Assembly: GCA_013407085.1 (NCBI GenBank)
Contig: JACCGJ010020624.1
Coordinates: 1 to 64,000 of the forward strand
DNA from: Atriophallophorus winterbourni
Lineage: Eukaryota > Platyhelminthes > Trematoda > Plagiorchiida > Microphallidae
Direction: 5' to 3'
DNA length: 64,000 bases
The notes beneath the pieces are model-generated. The model was not told the DNA's origin. It saw only the letters and a list, made by a program, of their open reading frames with translations, and did not search any database. The number at the start of each line of letters is the position of its first letter. The stretch's first letter is position 1. The position numbers were made by a program, and so were the translations under genes. Below are positions 46,560 to 59,230 of this stretch, in pieces.

Positions 46560-48770
46560 TTTTATTAGACAATGTGCGGAAATGTGGTACGCCATTTAGC
46601 GTTTAATTCCCTTTTAAAACTTAACACATTTGGGAGGTTTACCAAACCGAGATCTTTCACTCCCTGAGCAGCAGCAGTTCCTTCGCCGACTTCTAGTTGT
46701 GTTTTCTCTAAATCAGTCGTCAGAATGCAGATCTTCCTCAAGTTTAGTGAATAGTCCCATGTTTTTGTCAACTCGATAACTTTTTCTAAATCAGAGATAA
46801 GCGTATCTCTACTGTCGGTTCCTAGGATCTTAACATCATCCGCAAACAGGAAGTAACGTGAACTCAAGCAGGCTGCTAGGTCGTTCACATAAATAAGGAA
46901 ATCTAGTGGACCAAGCACTGAGCCTTGACGCAATCCGATGAGTATCAATAATTCCTCCGAGCCCACCCCTGCAATTTTAGCATAGTTAGTACGATTGGTT
47001 AAGAAGCTGTCTAACCATCGATGTAGTTCACCTGTGAAGACACATCCTTAGCTTGTGCAGAAGGTACCTATGGTTCATTGTGTCAAAGGCCTTTTGAAAA
47101 TCAAGGTAGCATACTTTGACTACTCTTCCTTTATCGAGGCGCAATGTCACTTGCTCAATAAAGCTCAGAAGATTGGTTAGGCAGGACCTTCCTTTCCAGA
47201 ATCCGTGCTGGGCATCGGAGAGTAAGGAATTGGCTACCAAATGTTTACATATTTGGTGCCGAATGATTTTTTCCGAGCACATGCAAAGAATGCTAGTCAG
47301 GCTTATTTGCCTTTAGTTGCGCACATCCGAATTAGGACTCTTTTTGCATATGGCTATTACCGCCACTCGTTTCCAGCCATCCGGTAGAATACCCTGGAGT
47401 AAGGTCGCTGCAAATAATTGCTGATTGCAAGGCTAACTATATTTGTGGGCAGTTAAAGAATAGCTGGATGTATACCGTCGGGGCCAACCGACTTAGTTTT
47501 ATCCAGCCGTGACAGAACTGTGGTGACCATTTCCTGATTAACCTCCACAGAGCTGAAGAGAGGTGCTCGGCACTCGTGAGTTCCTAAACGGTTACCTGAA
47601 TCACGACGATGAACACTGCAGAAGAATAAATGCAAAGCATCGGCTTTCTCATGTGCAGCCAAAGCCGTTTGGACTCAACATAGCCATAAAAAGCTTTCAA
47701 GTTAATCTTTGCTTTTTTGGCAAGTCTGGATTCGAAGTCCCTTTTATCTATTCGTTGCAGCGAAACAGCTGAATTTCTGGTCTGTATGTACTGCAGTCTA
47801 GATCTGTCAGTTACAGAGAATTTGTAAACCCTCCAGCTACGGTCACGCGATCTGAAAGCCCTGCGAATAAACGCGCTCTACCAGAGGGGCTTTCCTCGTG
47901 TTCTCACTGGTTGTAGAGAAGCAAAACTTTTCCGTAGTTGTAAAAGGTGCCCTCTTATAATATTCCACCTGATTTCTACACTAGGTTTTAGTTCGTATGG
48001 TTCCTAAATTAGATTCATTGCTTGAGTTTGTAGTTAGACGATGCCCATTCGACCAAAGTTGCGGGACATCTTCACTTAGTGATTAGGGTGCACTGAAGGC
48101 CAGTCAAGAAGAATTACGGCCTAGTGACGAAAGGTATTTGATCCCATAAATATCTCTTTCATTAGACGATAGAAACAAATCCAAAGTGGACGGTGTGTCC
48201 TGATGTAAACCGTTTAGGTTCCATGACATGCTGATAAAAGGCCATGACACGAAAGCAGTCCAGATATTGCGACTCAGTTGACTCTGGTGAAGAAATTTTG
48301 GTACGCCGATCGATGCCCGGGAGATTGAAGTCTCCAACAATTAGTAATGCGTTGCATTACCTTTTTATTACTTCCGATGTGCCCCTCAGTAATTGATCTT
48401 CTAATGGTGAAGCACTAGGGATTCTATAGGCACATGCAAGTGCCAGTCTGTTCCTAGCGACACTAAGAAATTCAGATGTTGATTGAATTGTGTGAGAAGC
48501 AATCTTTATCGACGTCTTACTGTGAAGAAGTTTTTTATTTATCAAAATTGCCACACCCACTCTCGTAGCACCAGTATCCCTATCCTGACGATATATGGCG
48601 TACTTATTTGATACAAATTACGGTACATGATCATCTGATTTCAACCATGATTCGGAGATGGCAATTAAATCGACCTGGTTTTCATGTGAAGCAAGCTGCA
48701 GCTCTCCTCACATATTACGTACACTGCTAGCGTTTGTGTACATTACATCGGTGTTTCTATATTGCGCACA
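46560..48770 (-). mobile_element. Near-complete but decayed LINE: endonuclease plus reverse transcriptase
   Basis: Read on the minus strand, the order is that of a CR1/jockey-type element. First comes an APE-like endonuclease (MYTNASSVRN near 48750, LIAISESWL near 48660, GVAILINKKLL at 48560, STLDLFLSSNERD near 48170). Then come reverse transcriptase blocks (KTKSVGPDGIHPAIL at 47490, KVCYLDFQKAFDTMNHRYLL at 47090, RQGSVLGP at 46920, LFADDVKILG at 46850). Several stops and frameshifts break it, so it is inactive. It is the longest non-LTR copy in the window. The C-terminal part after the catalytic block is short. Confidence 0.88.
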
Positions 48771-49229
48771 TTTTAATCCACTTTTACTCGGGGTTGGAGC
48801 ACTCTCGTTGATGCCCTATTTTTGAGACGTAAGCAGTAGATAACTGGTTGGACTGCGCTTACGAAGAGCTTATAAGGCCTAATGGCATTTGTACATATAT
48901 TTTACGTACCACGCTTCAGTTAAATTATTAATAACATGATCAATGCTAGATGACATTATTATCACAATAAGGATTAGTGCAATTGTCATTTGATTATAAT
49001 TTAATTAGAAAGACGTAGTCTTGTGGTTTGATTTTGTAGGTAAGGAATCATATTTGATCTCGATTGCTATGATTAACGATGTATAAAATAAACAACAATC
49101 GTCTTGAAATATTGTAATTGGAAAGTATAGGAAGCGCTAAATGGATATAATAGGTCATTTTGTATAAAGCGATGATTTTATGCACCTGAAGTTTCGATTT
49201 TGGTTAACTTGCCTGACTAAACTTCTAAG
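48771..49229. other. Gap between two LINE copies, nothing seen
   Basis: AT-rich, with no open frame or repeat recognised. Confidence 0.5.
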
Positions 49230-49960
49230 TTTCCTCAATACTACGGCTAAAAGGCTAGACGAAGGAAAGCCAGTCGAAGCAAAGCCCTTTACCTTGATTT
49301 TAGCAATGCTCACGATTTTGTAAGTCACTGCCTTCTAGAGATGAAGCTCAAACCGAAATCCAGACATGGTAGTCTACTTGCTTGTATAAAAGGATACCTT
49401 ACCGGTAGGACATTCGTAGTTCGGGTAAGATATACGATCTCTAGCCAAACTGACGTGACCGGTGGGGTCCCTCAAGATTCGGTAATCGTTTCTCTTCTAT
49501 TCCTGATTTTCATTGATGAATTGTCGTCCGCCTTCAAGTGTATGTGCTCCATTTTCGCGGATGCTGTGAACTTTATTGGATCAACGAATGAAGATACCTC
49601 GATGCACGAACTTAAGCGGGTGATAACCTGGCCATAACTGTGGGACCTTTCACTGGCTAATAAGATTCCGGTCCAGGTGTCTCAGTGTTGAAGCTGCACT
49701 GTTATTTAAGGTTTTGGGAGTACTGGTTAGGGCTGAATTTAAATGGGAGGACAAATGTGCCGCTACAATTCAGCGTGCACTAAAGTTACTTTTTCGGCTG
49801 GAATCATTGGTATCGAGCAGAAAACCTGATGTATTCTTACTAATATACAAGGCATTAGTGTTCAGGTGTGGTGCCCTCACTACAAGTAGGACAACGATAG
49901 ACTCGAAAGCGTATAGCGTCTCACAACTCACATGTTGATGGTCAGCAAATAAAATAATTC
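49230..49960 (+). mobile_element. LINE fragment with mutated active site (FADA)
   Basis: Plus-strand frame 49341-49637 encodes a reverse transcriptase palm (CIKGYLTGRTFVVRV; GGVPQDSVIVSLLFLIFIDE) whose FADD box reads FADAVNFI. A second frame at 49714-49938 continues into the thumb. Frameshifts and stops occur. This copy lies in the opposite direction to the LINE at 46560-48770. Confidence 0.75.
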
Positions 49961-50479
49961 GCGAAGTCTCTTGATCTTTTTCCTTACACTCAGTCGTTTA
50001 AAAGGTGACTAAATTGAAACCTTCAATATCTCGGAGAGACAAACAAGACATGATTTCCCGCACAGTAACATTTGAACCATTTAGGCTACAGCAGAGTTTC
50101 GGTAATCAAAAGTCTGTTGGCAAAATGCCATCCGCCATATTATTGGAGAGGTGCCACATGGAATAGTCCTTATTCAACAAGCAATGTCTTCAGCACCCCA
50201 TGAGTACGTATAAGCCGAAATGTTTGCCACGAAAAGTACTCCCTTGGCTGAACCAAGGGAAGTGGTGGAGAGTACCGCAAAATGCATTCATTACTATTTG
50301 TCAGATGCTCATATTTGGACAATGACTACAGGAAGGTCGCAAACCCATGAAGATAACGGAATCTATAATTTCATGCTTGCTAGCAGATATTGAAACTCTG
50401 AAATCCGAGGTTTAAACCTCACACTCAATCGCTGGCCACAATCACGCACCCCACTCCACCAACGTTCCTCTAGCCATAA
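49961..50479. other. Intergenic stretch, nothing seen
   Basis: No recognisable coding or repeat sequence before the gypsy fragment. Confidence 0.45.
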
Positions 50480-51240
50480 GTGTTTCTCTAATTGCCAGAT
50501 CCACCGAAAATACGGTAATGATGCGCGTCGTTACATTAAGACGTCGCAAGAGGGAACCTTTTATGCCACTTTCGACGACGACGAGGGATATCCGAACTCG
50601 GTTCGTTCTTTATCCGCATAACCGGCGTTACTATACCACTGGAACACCACATTATCTCATTTGGACCCCGGTGTACAGACGACCGAGGCGATTACCGCCA
50701 AAATAGTTGCAGATTACGCGTAATGAGTTTTTACGCACACGAAAATTACGCATTATAACTTCTTCTAGCATATAGCCATGAAAAAGATCCCGATAGATTG
50801 ACGTCCATGTTACGATTACCGTAGGCTAAACAAGGCGACGGTACCTGATAGGTACCCAGTTTCACATATTCAGGACTTAACAGCCAGTATCCGCCAAGGT
50901 ATCATTTTCAGTAAGGTGGATTTTGTTCTAACGTACAACCAAATCTCTTTGCCCAATGTGGAAATCCCGAAGACGGCCGTTACCACGAATTTCGGAATCA
51001 TCCAGTTTGTGCGTATGCCTTCCGGCGTACGTAGTGCGACTGAAAACCTCCGGATTATTTACAGATCAGAATTGCAATGGCCTCTATTTCCCTCACGTAT
51101 AAATCGATTATGTCCTGGTAGCTACATGTCCTGGTTGCTGCGCTGGTTGATCTTCTTACGAACATCGAGACGTCCTGTTTTCAACCAGGGTATGTCAGCG
51201 TTGATTACAGTTTTGCACTCGTGAAACTTACGTAGCAAGT
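50480..51240 (+). mobile_element. Ty3/gypsy polyprotein fragment
   Basis: Broken plus-strand frames give a VYRRPRRLPPK linker (near 50680), then DYRRLNKATVPDRYPVSHIQ (near 50815) and FSKVDF, IPKTAVTTNFG and QFVRMPSGVRSA (50910-51050). This is the start of a gypsy reverse transcriptase. The catalytic YxDD region and everything downstream are missing, and no LTRs were found. Inactive. Confidence 0.8.
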
Positions 51241-51339
51241 AAGAATTCAAAAGAACAGTTTCCATATCCTTCTCACTGTTCAGTGTTATTTTAGCTAAAT
51301 GGGCTCTACTTCAAATGTGAGGATCTTTAATGGTCTAAA

Positions 51340-51452
51340 CAAACGTATGATGTATGAAAGCACAAGCCTGAACCAGACAAAGTGCCGTACAGTCAGAGAC
51401 TGCACGTGGGCTAAGATACTGTCAGGTTGCCCAGGCCTAGACAGATATGAGG
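51340..51452 (+). repeat. Family B single-arm copy
   Basis: The best-preserved single arm: 'GAAAGCACAAGCCTGA', 'GACTGCACGTGGGCTAAG' and 'CTGTCAGGTTGCCCAGGCCT', ending in AGACAGATATGAG like the copy at 46520. Confidence 0.75.
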
Positions 51453-53899
51453 GAGGACGTGTAACTGCTGTAGATCTGATGGTTTTCGTATTCATTAACG
51501 TTGTGCCTCTGTTTAACCACAAAAACTGTCTCACTGGATTCCTGTATGTTGGTACAAATTACATTGGGATTGTTTGCGGTCTTTTGCGCTGTCACCTTTA
51601 GAATTGAACATGGTTGACTAATCTTAACCTTTAGTTAGCCGACGGCTTTGAATTTATGATTTTTATGCCGGAGATGTTTAGGTTAAGTATGCTGTTGATA
51701 GTCGCTTTTATGATGTTTAGTCTTTATAGACAGAGCGCTATGCAAGACTCTCCGGCATATTTAAAACCGTTGATCGATCGCGTGGAATAGACTGCGGATA
51801 TGTGTGTTTCATTTGCTTAGCAATTTAAACTATGTTTTCCGACTTTTCGGTAGCTGTACCGGCAAACCCACAGTTCTGAGATATGACCAGATTTTCTAAT
51901 ACTGCCTTCAACGTTTGTATGCTGAGCTCTAAGCTTATCATTCGATCATTTAGTTTGTATCGCTTGATAGTTGTTAGAGCTTGTAAATCCTCTTTTAGGT
52001 TCATTTGACAATATTTAGAATGTAGAATACACCAGAAATGTGTTCATGATTTAGGACAATGATTTGCCAAATTTCGCGTGACAAGTGTGTGAGTAGTTTC
52101 GATACGTAACAGATTTGACCTTACCACTAACCACTTCTTCACAAACCATGAATATTTTGCGAACAGCAGATTATTTCATTTTAACGGGGTCAACCAAATG
52201 TACAAATAAAACGGTTTATTAATCAACACAGACTTGGGTAGTTTCTGTGGTATTGTGCTGAGCTGATACCAAGTGACGAGGTCAAAGTATATTTCGTTAC
52301 CCGATTTAGCCGCGAGTTGTCAGTCTCCCGTGAAAATGTTGGTATGATATTGATTGCGTGTTGTGTATTCTTTCGAAAAGTTCCCAGGAGTGCTCTGCAC
52401 TTATGGGTAAATATAACTGTAGAAACTCATTGTATCGACTAAAGTCGTTGGTTAACGCGTAGACCACCCGTTTCTTAGTCCGACAATTCAAAACAATGAT
52501 TCGAGTTTACAACGGTTCTATTAACAAGATAAATAGACAATACCAATGGACAAACCTCAACTGTACCGGGTTGTACAAATGATGTGAGCCAAAAATGCTC
52601 AAATGTTCCAAATGACAACAATAAATTCAGCCAATGCTGACAAGATAGACTGCCAAATTATAAATGCAAAGGGATAAAATTACCGTCGAAAATGTCTATC
52701 AAATACTAGATACCCAAATTGGTGTCAAATTCCAAGTGCCCAAAATGGCAACCAAATTCAACAACAATGTCCGACAATTGCATAACAATGAATTAAAACA
52801 AAAGGTTCAACAAATATGTGAAAAGAAGATTTTCAATAAGACAATTACAGAAAGCAAGGTTTAACATCTTAGTTATAAAGAAATAATAAACAAAACCAAA
52901 TTCAAGTCACAGAAATCTTTATTTTATAAAAGTCCGAAATAGAAAGGAAAAAGAAGAATTTCAAAGCTATATGACACTTAACATGTCTTTTACACTCATA
53001 AGCGAATTAATAGACGATCGAACAGCCCAAAATCTACCGGCGCTGCACAAAAAGAACGACAAAATTTAGATGGATATCTGTTGTATGAGCAAAAAAAGTA
53101 ACATAAATTTCTGAAAATAAAGCTGATATGACGTAAAGTATGAAAGTTATATCTAAAAGTGTCGGAACTCAAAATAATATAGTCGCACGTCAGGTCAATG
53201 TCATTTAGATAAGTGGTGGTATTGGTGATATCTACGTAAGATCAACTGCAACAAATTGTTAAGTCACAAAACTTTTTGTTGAATTATTCATTTGTACCAT
53301 ATACTATCAGTTAATATGATTTTTGCTGTTATGAGTTCTTCCAATAAATGTATATTTCGCAATTTTGCCTTTAGTTCACCTGAATCGTAACATTGTTTAA
53401 AACTTGAAATGTGGAAAGATTAACATTCACAGTTTAATCGTGTTGTCAGCATGTTACTACCGTCATTCGACGAGGAGCTTGCTGATTTAATATCAAATCG
53501 CCTTGCTGATAATCCGTAAGGTGCACTGAGACCTGCCATCATTTGACGTACATTGCCCATCAATAGCAAAACCAACAGATTGTTTTGTTTGATGTGGAAA
53601 CAGTTGATCATACACCAACCAAACACCTGCCACCCATGCTCCAGTTAGAAGGAGACAAAACGGTATATGATAAAATAATCCGCGATTTATAGCATCAGAA
53701 TCTGACTACAAACGTCCGCAAAGTTTTAGCCGTAATAGACTAAAATACCAGTCTTTATCACAGCTGGAATGGCAGTCTATCTTTAGGCTATCTCACACAT
53801 TTCCATATTACAACACCTTGAAAATAAGATTAAATAAACAAACGAATAAATAAATAAATAGATAAATAAATAATTTCACCCTTGAATATCCAAGGCAAG
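51453..53899. other. Intergenic stretch, simple repeats only
   Basis: A (AAAT)n-type tract lies at about 53832-53872. No gene was recognised; frames near 52664-52864 and 53420-53626 are low-complexity or unsupported. Confidence 0.5.
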
Positions 53900-54571
53900 T
53901 CAAGCATGATAAATAATTACGGAAATTCTTCTATAATCAATGGGTATGTAGTAATTAAATAATCGAATTATGTCAAACCTGTACTACACCCAGGAGTAGC
54001 AATCATAATAAGCAACTGATCATGAAGTATATTCGAATATTGCCCAATTTATTAATTAATGACGTATTATAAAATGTATATGAATAAATAGTCATTGGTG
54101 TCCCGTTGTGCATTTATCACATCCACCGCAGTTTGCGTAAGATCCTGGGTTTTATAATCCTCGGCCGGCTTGTCCATCAAACTTTTTGATCTTTTTAACA
54201 CTCTTCACGGTTCAGCATCTCTGGAGGTATCTAGGATAGTAATGTTATGGTTGTTAATGCAAACAGATTTGGAACATTACTGACCTGTATCTATGTAGGT
54301 AAATGGATCCACGAGGCGGCGATGCATTGAGCCATCATCAAGGTTCATTATTTTTAACATGCATTTACCAATATTGCGAAGCACGATACCACAACTCGGT
54401 CAGGATTCATAGCCACGATAAAATAAAAAGTCTAGCTGATTATAGACTCGGCAGACTAAATTTTGGGGATCTGGATTTGCTAACCTAGCTGGAGTTTTTC
54501 CGGTGGTTTTATTCGTACAATTCCGATATTGCAAAAAGAAATCATCAAATGTATTTGGTGTACAGGATGTA

Positions 54572-54779
54572 TGTGGCGACTATTCAAATAACGATCAATA
54601 ATCTTCAATCATTCATCATCATTCATCCAATAATAATCAATAATACTGTTATTCAAGTTCTCGTTGTCAAACCTACATTAATCAATACATAGTGTGTAAT
54701 TCAAGTGAGCGTGGTTTGTTCTCGATTCCATTCTTGGGTTGGTTATATCATTCAATTAAATACAATACAATTCATTAGA
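54572..54779 (+). repeat. Left LTR of the nested gypsy element
   Basis: Direct repeat of 56537-56740, from TGTGGCGACT to CATTAGA; the partner ends CATTACA. Several substitutions and a short indel separate the two. Confidence 0.88.
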
Positions 54780-56536
54780 TTTGGCGTCGCGAGCAGCAAT
54801 TCTTCATGGCCAATTTAATTTTGGAACCTCTCGACATAAATGCGATGCTCGAGAAATTGAAAACTATTTTGAAAGGTTCAAAATTTGGTGGATGACAAGG
54901 CCGAAAGCTAAAAATAATAAAAAGTCTGTTCACTTTCTAAACGCAGTCTGAAAATCTGCTATACGTAAATCAATAATTTAGCCTACCTGGATTCTCCTAT
55001 TTCTCTTCCATACGAAACGCCTAAGGTGCATTTAGTGCAACATGTGAAGCATGTAAATTTCGAAGCAACAGAACGTGCAAAATTTCATTAAATGTTGCGT
55101 CAGCCCAATCAAGGTATTCGCGATTTTATTCTACAATTGTCAATTTAGGCAGCGAAATGCGACTGCGGTGACTTGCTAGAAATGCAATTGAAAGATCGCC
55201 TAATCGCTGGAATAAATGACAGTGTTTTGCAAAATGAGCTTTTGAAACTTTTCAAATCTTCTTTTGAAGATGTTAGAGCTCATCGTGAACAGTATCACGA
55301 TGATCGTGTGGTAATGACAGATTTGTCGCTAGCAGAAAGTTCTGTCATGTTGAATACACATAAACGTGAAATAGCGAAGAATGCTATAGCAGGTCAACAG
55401 CTCAAATATCATCTGAATTATCGTCGCTTTGGTGATATCAATTCCAAATCAATCAAAATCAGGAAATGTGCGTGATGCAGCAGACCGCACTCACACAACA
55501 CTTGCCGATTCCGTCAAGCCAGATGTCACAAGTGCGGGAAAACTGGTTATTTTCAATCAGTTTGTCGAACTCCTAAACGTATTAGACGGATTCGAAAAAC
55601 GCTCAGGTTAGCGATGTTAATGATGAATTTAAATCATTATCTTCAACCGTGAGATATGGCAATTCTAGCCATAATCGTAAAACCATCTTTTGTGTTTCTA
55701 GTGGCGCATCCTAAGATTTTATTCTGGATACAGGTAGCGTTGAATCGCTCATTATCCAGAGAGATCTAGAACAGTTTTCTCATAATGCGAAAATCCAACC
55801 TACTAGCCTCACAATTAAAGGCATTACTTTACATTCTATTCCTGTCGTTGGATCGTGATTTGATCTCCATCGGAAATGAAACTAATACTGCTGCCTGTAG
55901 ATTCATTTTTATCAAAACTGATCCATCTATTCTCGGTCTGAAAGCAATGCACGCTCTATAAATCAGTCTATCTCTCTTGGCATCGTATGAAAACACTTTA
56001 GAGTTGAAGAATCTCATAATTAAATGTTCGCAAGTAACTGGTGGAATGCGAATTCCTCCAATTTCTCTTAACGTTGAAGGAAACCCTGTGCTTCTCAAAC
56101 GCCGCCTCATTCTATATGGACTCCGAAAACCTGTCGAAAAAGCCAAGTCTCTAATGGAGAAAAACGATTATGATACATTAACTATACCGCTTGGCGAAAA
56201 ACTAAGCCTTGAGTTTCATATATCCTATCATAGTATGAAGAACACTGCGTTGCTCTGATTTTCCAAACTGCATCTGAAAAGACAGTTCGACCGATTTCTA
56301 ACACTGCCATTGCTTGTGCTAAAGCTCTTTTGTTTGATGATGAAAATTTGACTTCCTTATCAACCGACTAATGCGCTACTCCTCTTAGCACGTGCTTATC
56401 CGCCGGTATCATTGATTCGAACGGAAAATCCTATGATTGAAGCAAAACGTAAACCGCTCCGTGTAGATCAGAACGTTTGTTGAACGAGCCGTACCGGGAT
56501 TATAAAAAACCAGGATCATTCGCAAACTGCGGTGGA

Positions 56537-56740
56537 TGTGGTGACTGTTCAAATAACGATCAATAATATTAAATCTTCCATCATCATTCATCCAATAATG
56601 ATAATACTGTTATTCAAGTTCTCGTTGTCAAACCTACATTAATCAATACATACTGTGAAATTCGAGTGAGCGTGGTTTGTTCTCACTTCCATTCCTGGGT
56701 TGGTTATTTTATTCAATTCGATACAATACAATTCATTACA
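56537..56740 (+). repeat. Right LTR of the nested gypsy element
   Basis: Direct repeat of 54572-54779, from TGTGGTGACT to CATTACA, followed at once by the ATGTA duplication. Confidence 0.88.
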
Positions 56741-58479
56741 ATGTAATAGCTCGCTTTAAGGTACCCAGAAAACTTTCAGCTAATTCATTTGATTGTGGAT
56801 TATGAGGTGTAGTGGATAAGTGTCAACAACCCTAGGAATGTAACAATTGTGTAACACTTACAGTCGAACAATGACTGCCATTATCACTAAAGACAGCAAT
56901 ATGTACTTCTTCGCGGCTGAATAATTTCCGCAGATTAAGCATAGTAAAACTAGAATTTGGTTTCTGCGTGAAAAACTTGAGTTCAATTTAAATAAAAATC
57001 AATCACAACCAATGCATAGTACTTGTTTAAAAATGGTCCACAATAATCTACTGCAAAGCTGCCAAGCTTCACATGCCAATGGCCATGCTGTCCAGTTGAA
57101 AGGTTGTCGGATATTTTTATGCTGAGAAGCGTTACAAGAAATAGCAGTTCTACGTGTGTCTGCACCTATTTCACTCCAACAGCATTAACTTCTGACTAGA
57201 GACTTCATTATTTATATTCCAAGATGTCCAGTATGCAAATTAATCAGTACAAATTTATGCATAAAACCGGGAGTCGACAAGAGTTCATCACGTCTGGTAG
57301 ATATGATGAAAATGTTCTCTGAATTTGTGAATCCCATCCCTTTTTCAAAGCAGTAAAATAGCACAAACCTTTGATGTCACGAATTGAAAGATGTCAACTG
57401 ACAGGAAGTGTTTGCACCAAAAGATAATCAAATGTATCATCGGGTTTCGCATATGGTAGTGATTGACGCGACGCGTAATCTGCATGCTGAATGTGTTTAG
57501 AACTTCGATGTTTAATAGCATAATCATTTGCACTGTGTTATACTCAATCTTTGAACAATTGCATCAGAACTTTTCGAAATAAATTTACTAGAATCGCACA
57601 TGAATTTTGTTGGCTTCATGGTCAGTAACATTGGTTAAACGGTGATCAAACAGGAACTGGTGTGAACGTTGAATGGATTATTATGCAGCTAAATCGTCAC
57701 GGTGTGTTTGTGCAAAACCCTTTTCACCAGTAGTCAACCTGCAAAAAAAGCAAATTACTGAATGCCCATTTTGCTCGAAAACAGCACCTATACTCTCAGG
57801 GGATGCACCAGTAAATACGAAGAAATGAATTCTGGGATTGAATAGACGAAAAACTGGATAAGGATAGTATGCTGCGTAAACAATGTTCATGTTCATCAGT
57901 GCATACAAATGTTTCTTTTGATTGAAGTGAAAAAATGGTGAAACTTCTGGACTGAAATTTGAAATAAACCTCGAATAGTACCGCAATGCGCCGTTGAGAG
58001 ATTTCAATTGAGTCACGTTCTTTGGAGACTCAACATCGGTCAGTGGGAGTAAACGATTAGGATTTGGTTTATATACATTCCCATGAATAGTACATCCGAG
58101 GCATTTAAAATTTGAAAGAGCAAACAAAGACTTTTACGGATTAACATCAACATTTTTAGAAATAAATCTACAATTTGTTCCAATGAACGTTCATCATAAA
58201 GGGATCGCGTTGGCGCATTCACAATAACATCATACGGACAAAGAGCTATTGAGTAGCCCTAATTCAGGGAGTCCGGACTCATGTAATAGTGCTCGTCTGT
58301 TCTGTACAAACGCTTGTAACATTAGAAATGAATGGGCTGAAATCCTCTATAGGGTTGATGACACCTAATTCAAATTTTGTACCACGAAAATATGGTTGTC
58401 TCACGATGACCATGAACCGGATGAATTAGATGACAGGTTAAGCACCATAAGAGCCGATTGACCTCCTGGTAAGCTGGCT

Positions 58480-59230
58480 AGGGTCATTTCTATTTATTAA
58501 CCTCGCTATTCCTTTAGGAAAACTTTTTCTTCTTCAATGACGAACGTGTAGATATTGTCTGACTTACTCCCGCCTGGTTGCACGCGGATAATGGTGAGCT
58601 GCGTCTACGGTTGTCCCAATACTAATTTGATGGAGATGCACTTTTACAGGTTCAACTTTCGTCTATTTTATATTAACTCCATGTTTTGTAATCCTTGGTG
58701 TTTTTAATCACCTTGAGATCAACCACGAGTACCAAATCGCTTTCGCATCCATCATCGCGACGAATGTTTCGGACTGGCCAAACTCCCATGCACTTCACTA
58801 ACACGTAAACGAACCCACCCATCTAACTTAGACATAGTTCTTTTAACTGCTGAATACGGTATGAAAATTTTTGTTTTCCTGCCACCGTTAGGAAAGAGCG
58901 AGAATGTAGTGTTAGCCTGTGCTTTAATATTATCCGCTGGTAAAACCCAGTTAAGCTATCTCGATGCTTTTATATGATCCATCTTGCTGCCCTAATACAG
59001 GCAGCAGCGCTACTCCCATGGAAATACATTGGCCATTCGGATGAAATGTGGACGCAGATTGAGAGTAACACCCTCCAACTTCAAAATCGATTTGCTACTC
59101 CAGTACCCGTTCGCGAATAGAGTAAACCTCAATGGTGGTTCTCTTCAGTCTTTCGTAATCAACGACTTTAGAAGAAACAAGGCCGGTAGATTGTAATTGG
59201 AAAGTCATGTAAAATCCACACTATTTCTAA
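58480..59230 (+). mobile_element. LINE endonuclease fragment
   Basis: The plus strand, across two frames, gives SNLDIVLLTAEYG and FLPPLGKSENVVLACAL (near 58830-58930), the C-terminal strands of an APE-type LINE endonuclease. Next come the linker sequences LPWKYIGHSDEMW and PQWWFSSVFRNQR. No reverse transcriptase follows. Heavily decayed. Confidence 0.6.

Larger units (their letters stand above)
54572..56740 (+). mobile_element. Nested, internally deleted Ty3/gypsy element with LTRs and target duplication
   Basis: LTRs at 54572-54779 and 56537-56740 (208 and 204 bp, TGT...), flanked by a 5-bp duplication ATGTA (54567-54571 and 56741-56745). A TGGCGTCGCGAGCAGC primer-binding-type site follows the left LTR. 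The interior (1.76 kb) encodes a broken gag (IRDFILQL near 55115, MLEMQLKDRLIAGINDSVLQ at 55173), a zinc knuckle CHKCGKTGYFQSVC near 55540, an aspartic protease (DFILDTGSVESL near 55720) and only the start of reverse transcriptase (KRRLILYGLRKPVEKA near 56100). RNase H and integrase are absent. Non-autonomous and inactive. Confidence 0.9.
53900..58260 (-). mobile_element. Older Ty3/gypsy element, split by a nested insertion
   Basis: Minus-strand remains in order: the end of reverse transcriptase (PYDVIVNAPTRSLYDER near 58210, where the YxDD box is altered), the connection and RNase H (PNPNRLLPL, TQLKSLNGALRYYSRFISNF, GAVFEQNGHSVICF; 58127-57681), the integrase core (YALVVIDFY near 57000, FSDNGSHCS and TPHNPQSNELAESFLGTLKR near 56860-56770), then after the interruption the integrase C-terminus (GKTPARL near 54520, MNLDDGSMHRRLVD near 54320). 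A 3' LTR would begin near 54120, after a CGCAAACTGCGGTGGATG sequence also found at the 3' LTR of the nested element. Frameshifts are numerous. The 5' half is missing. Confidence 0.85.
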
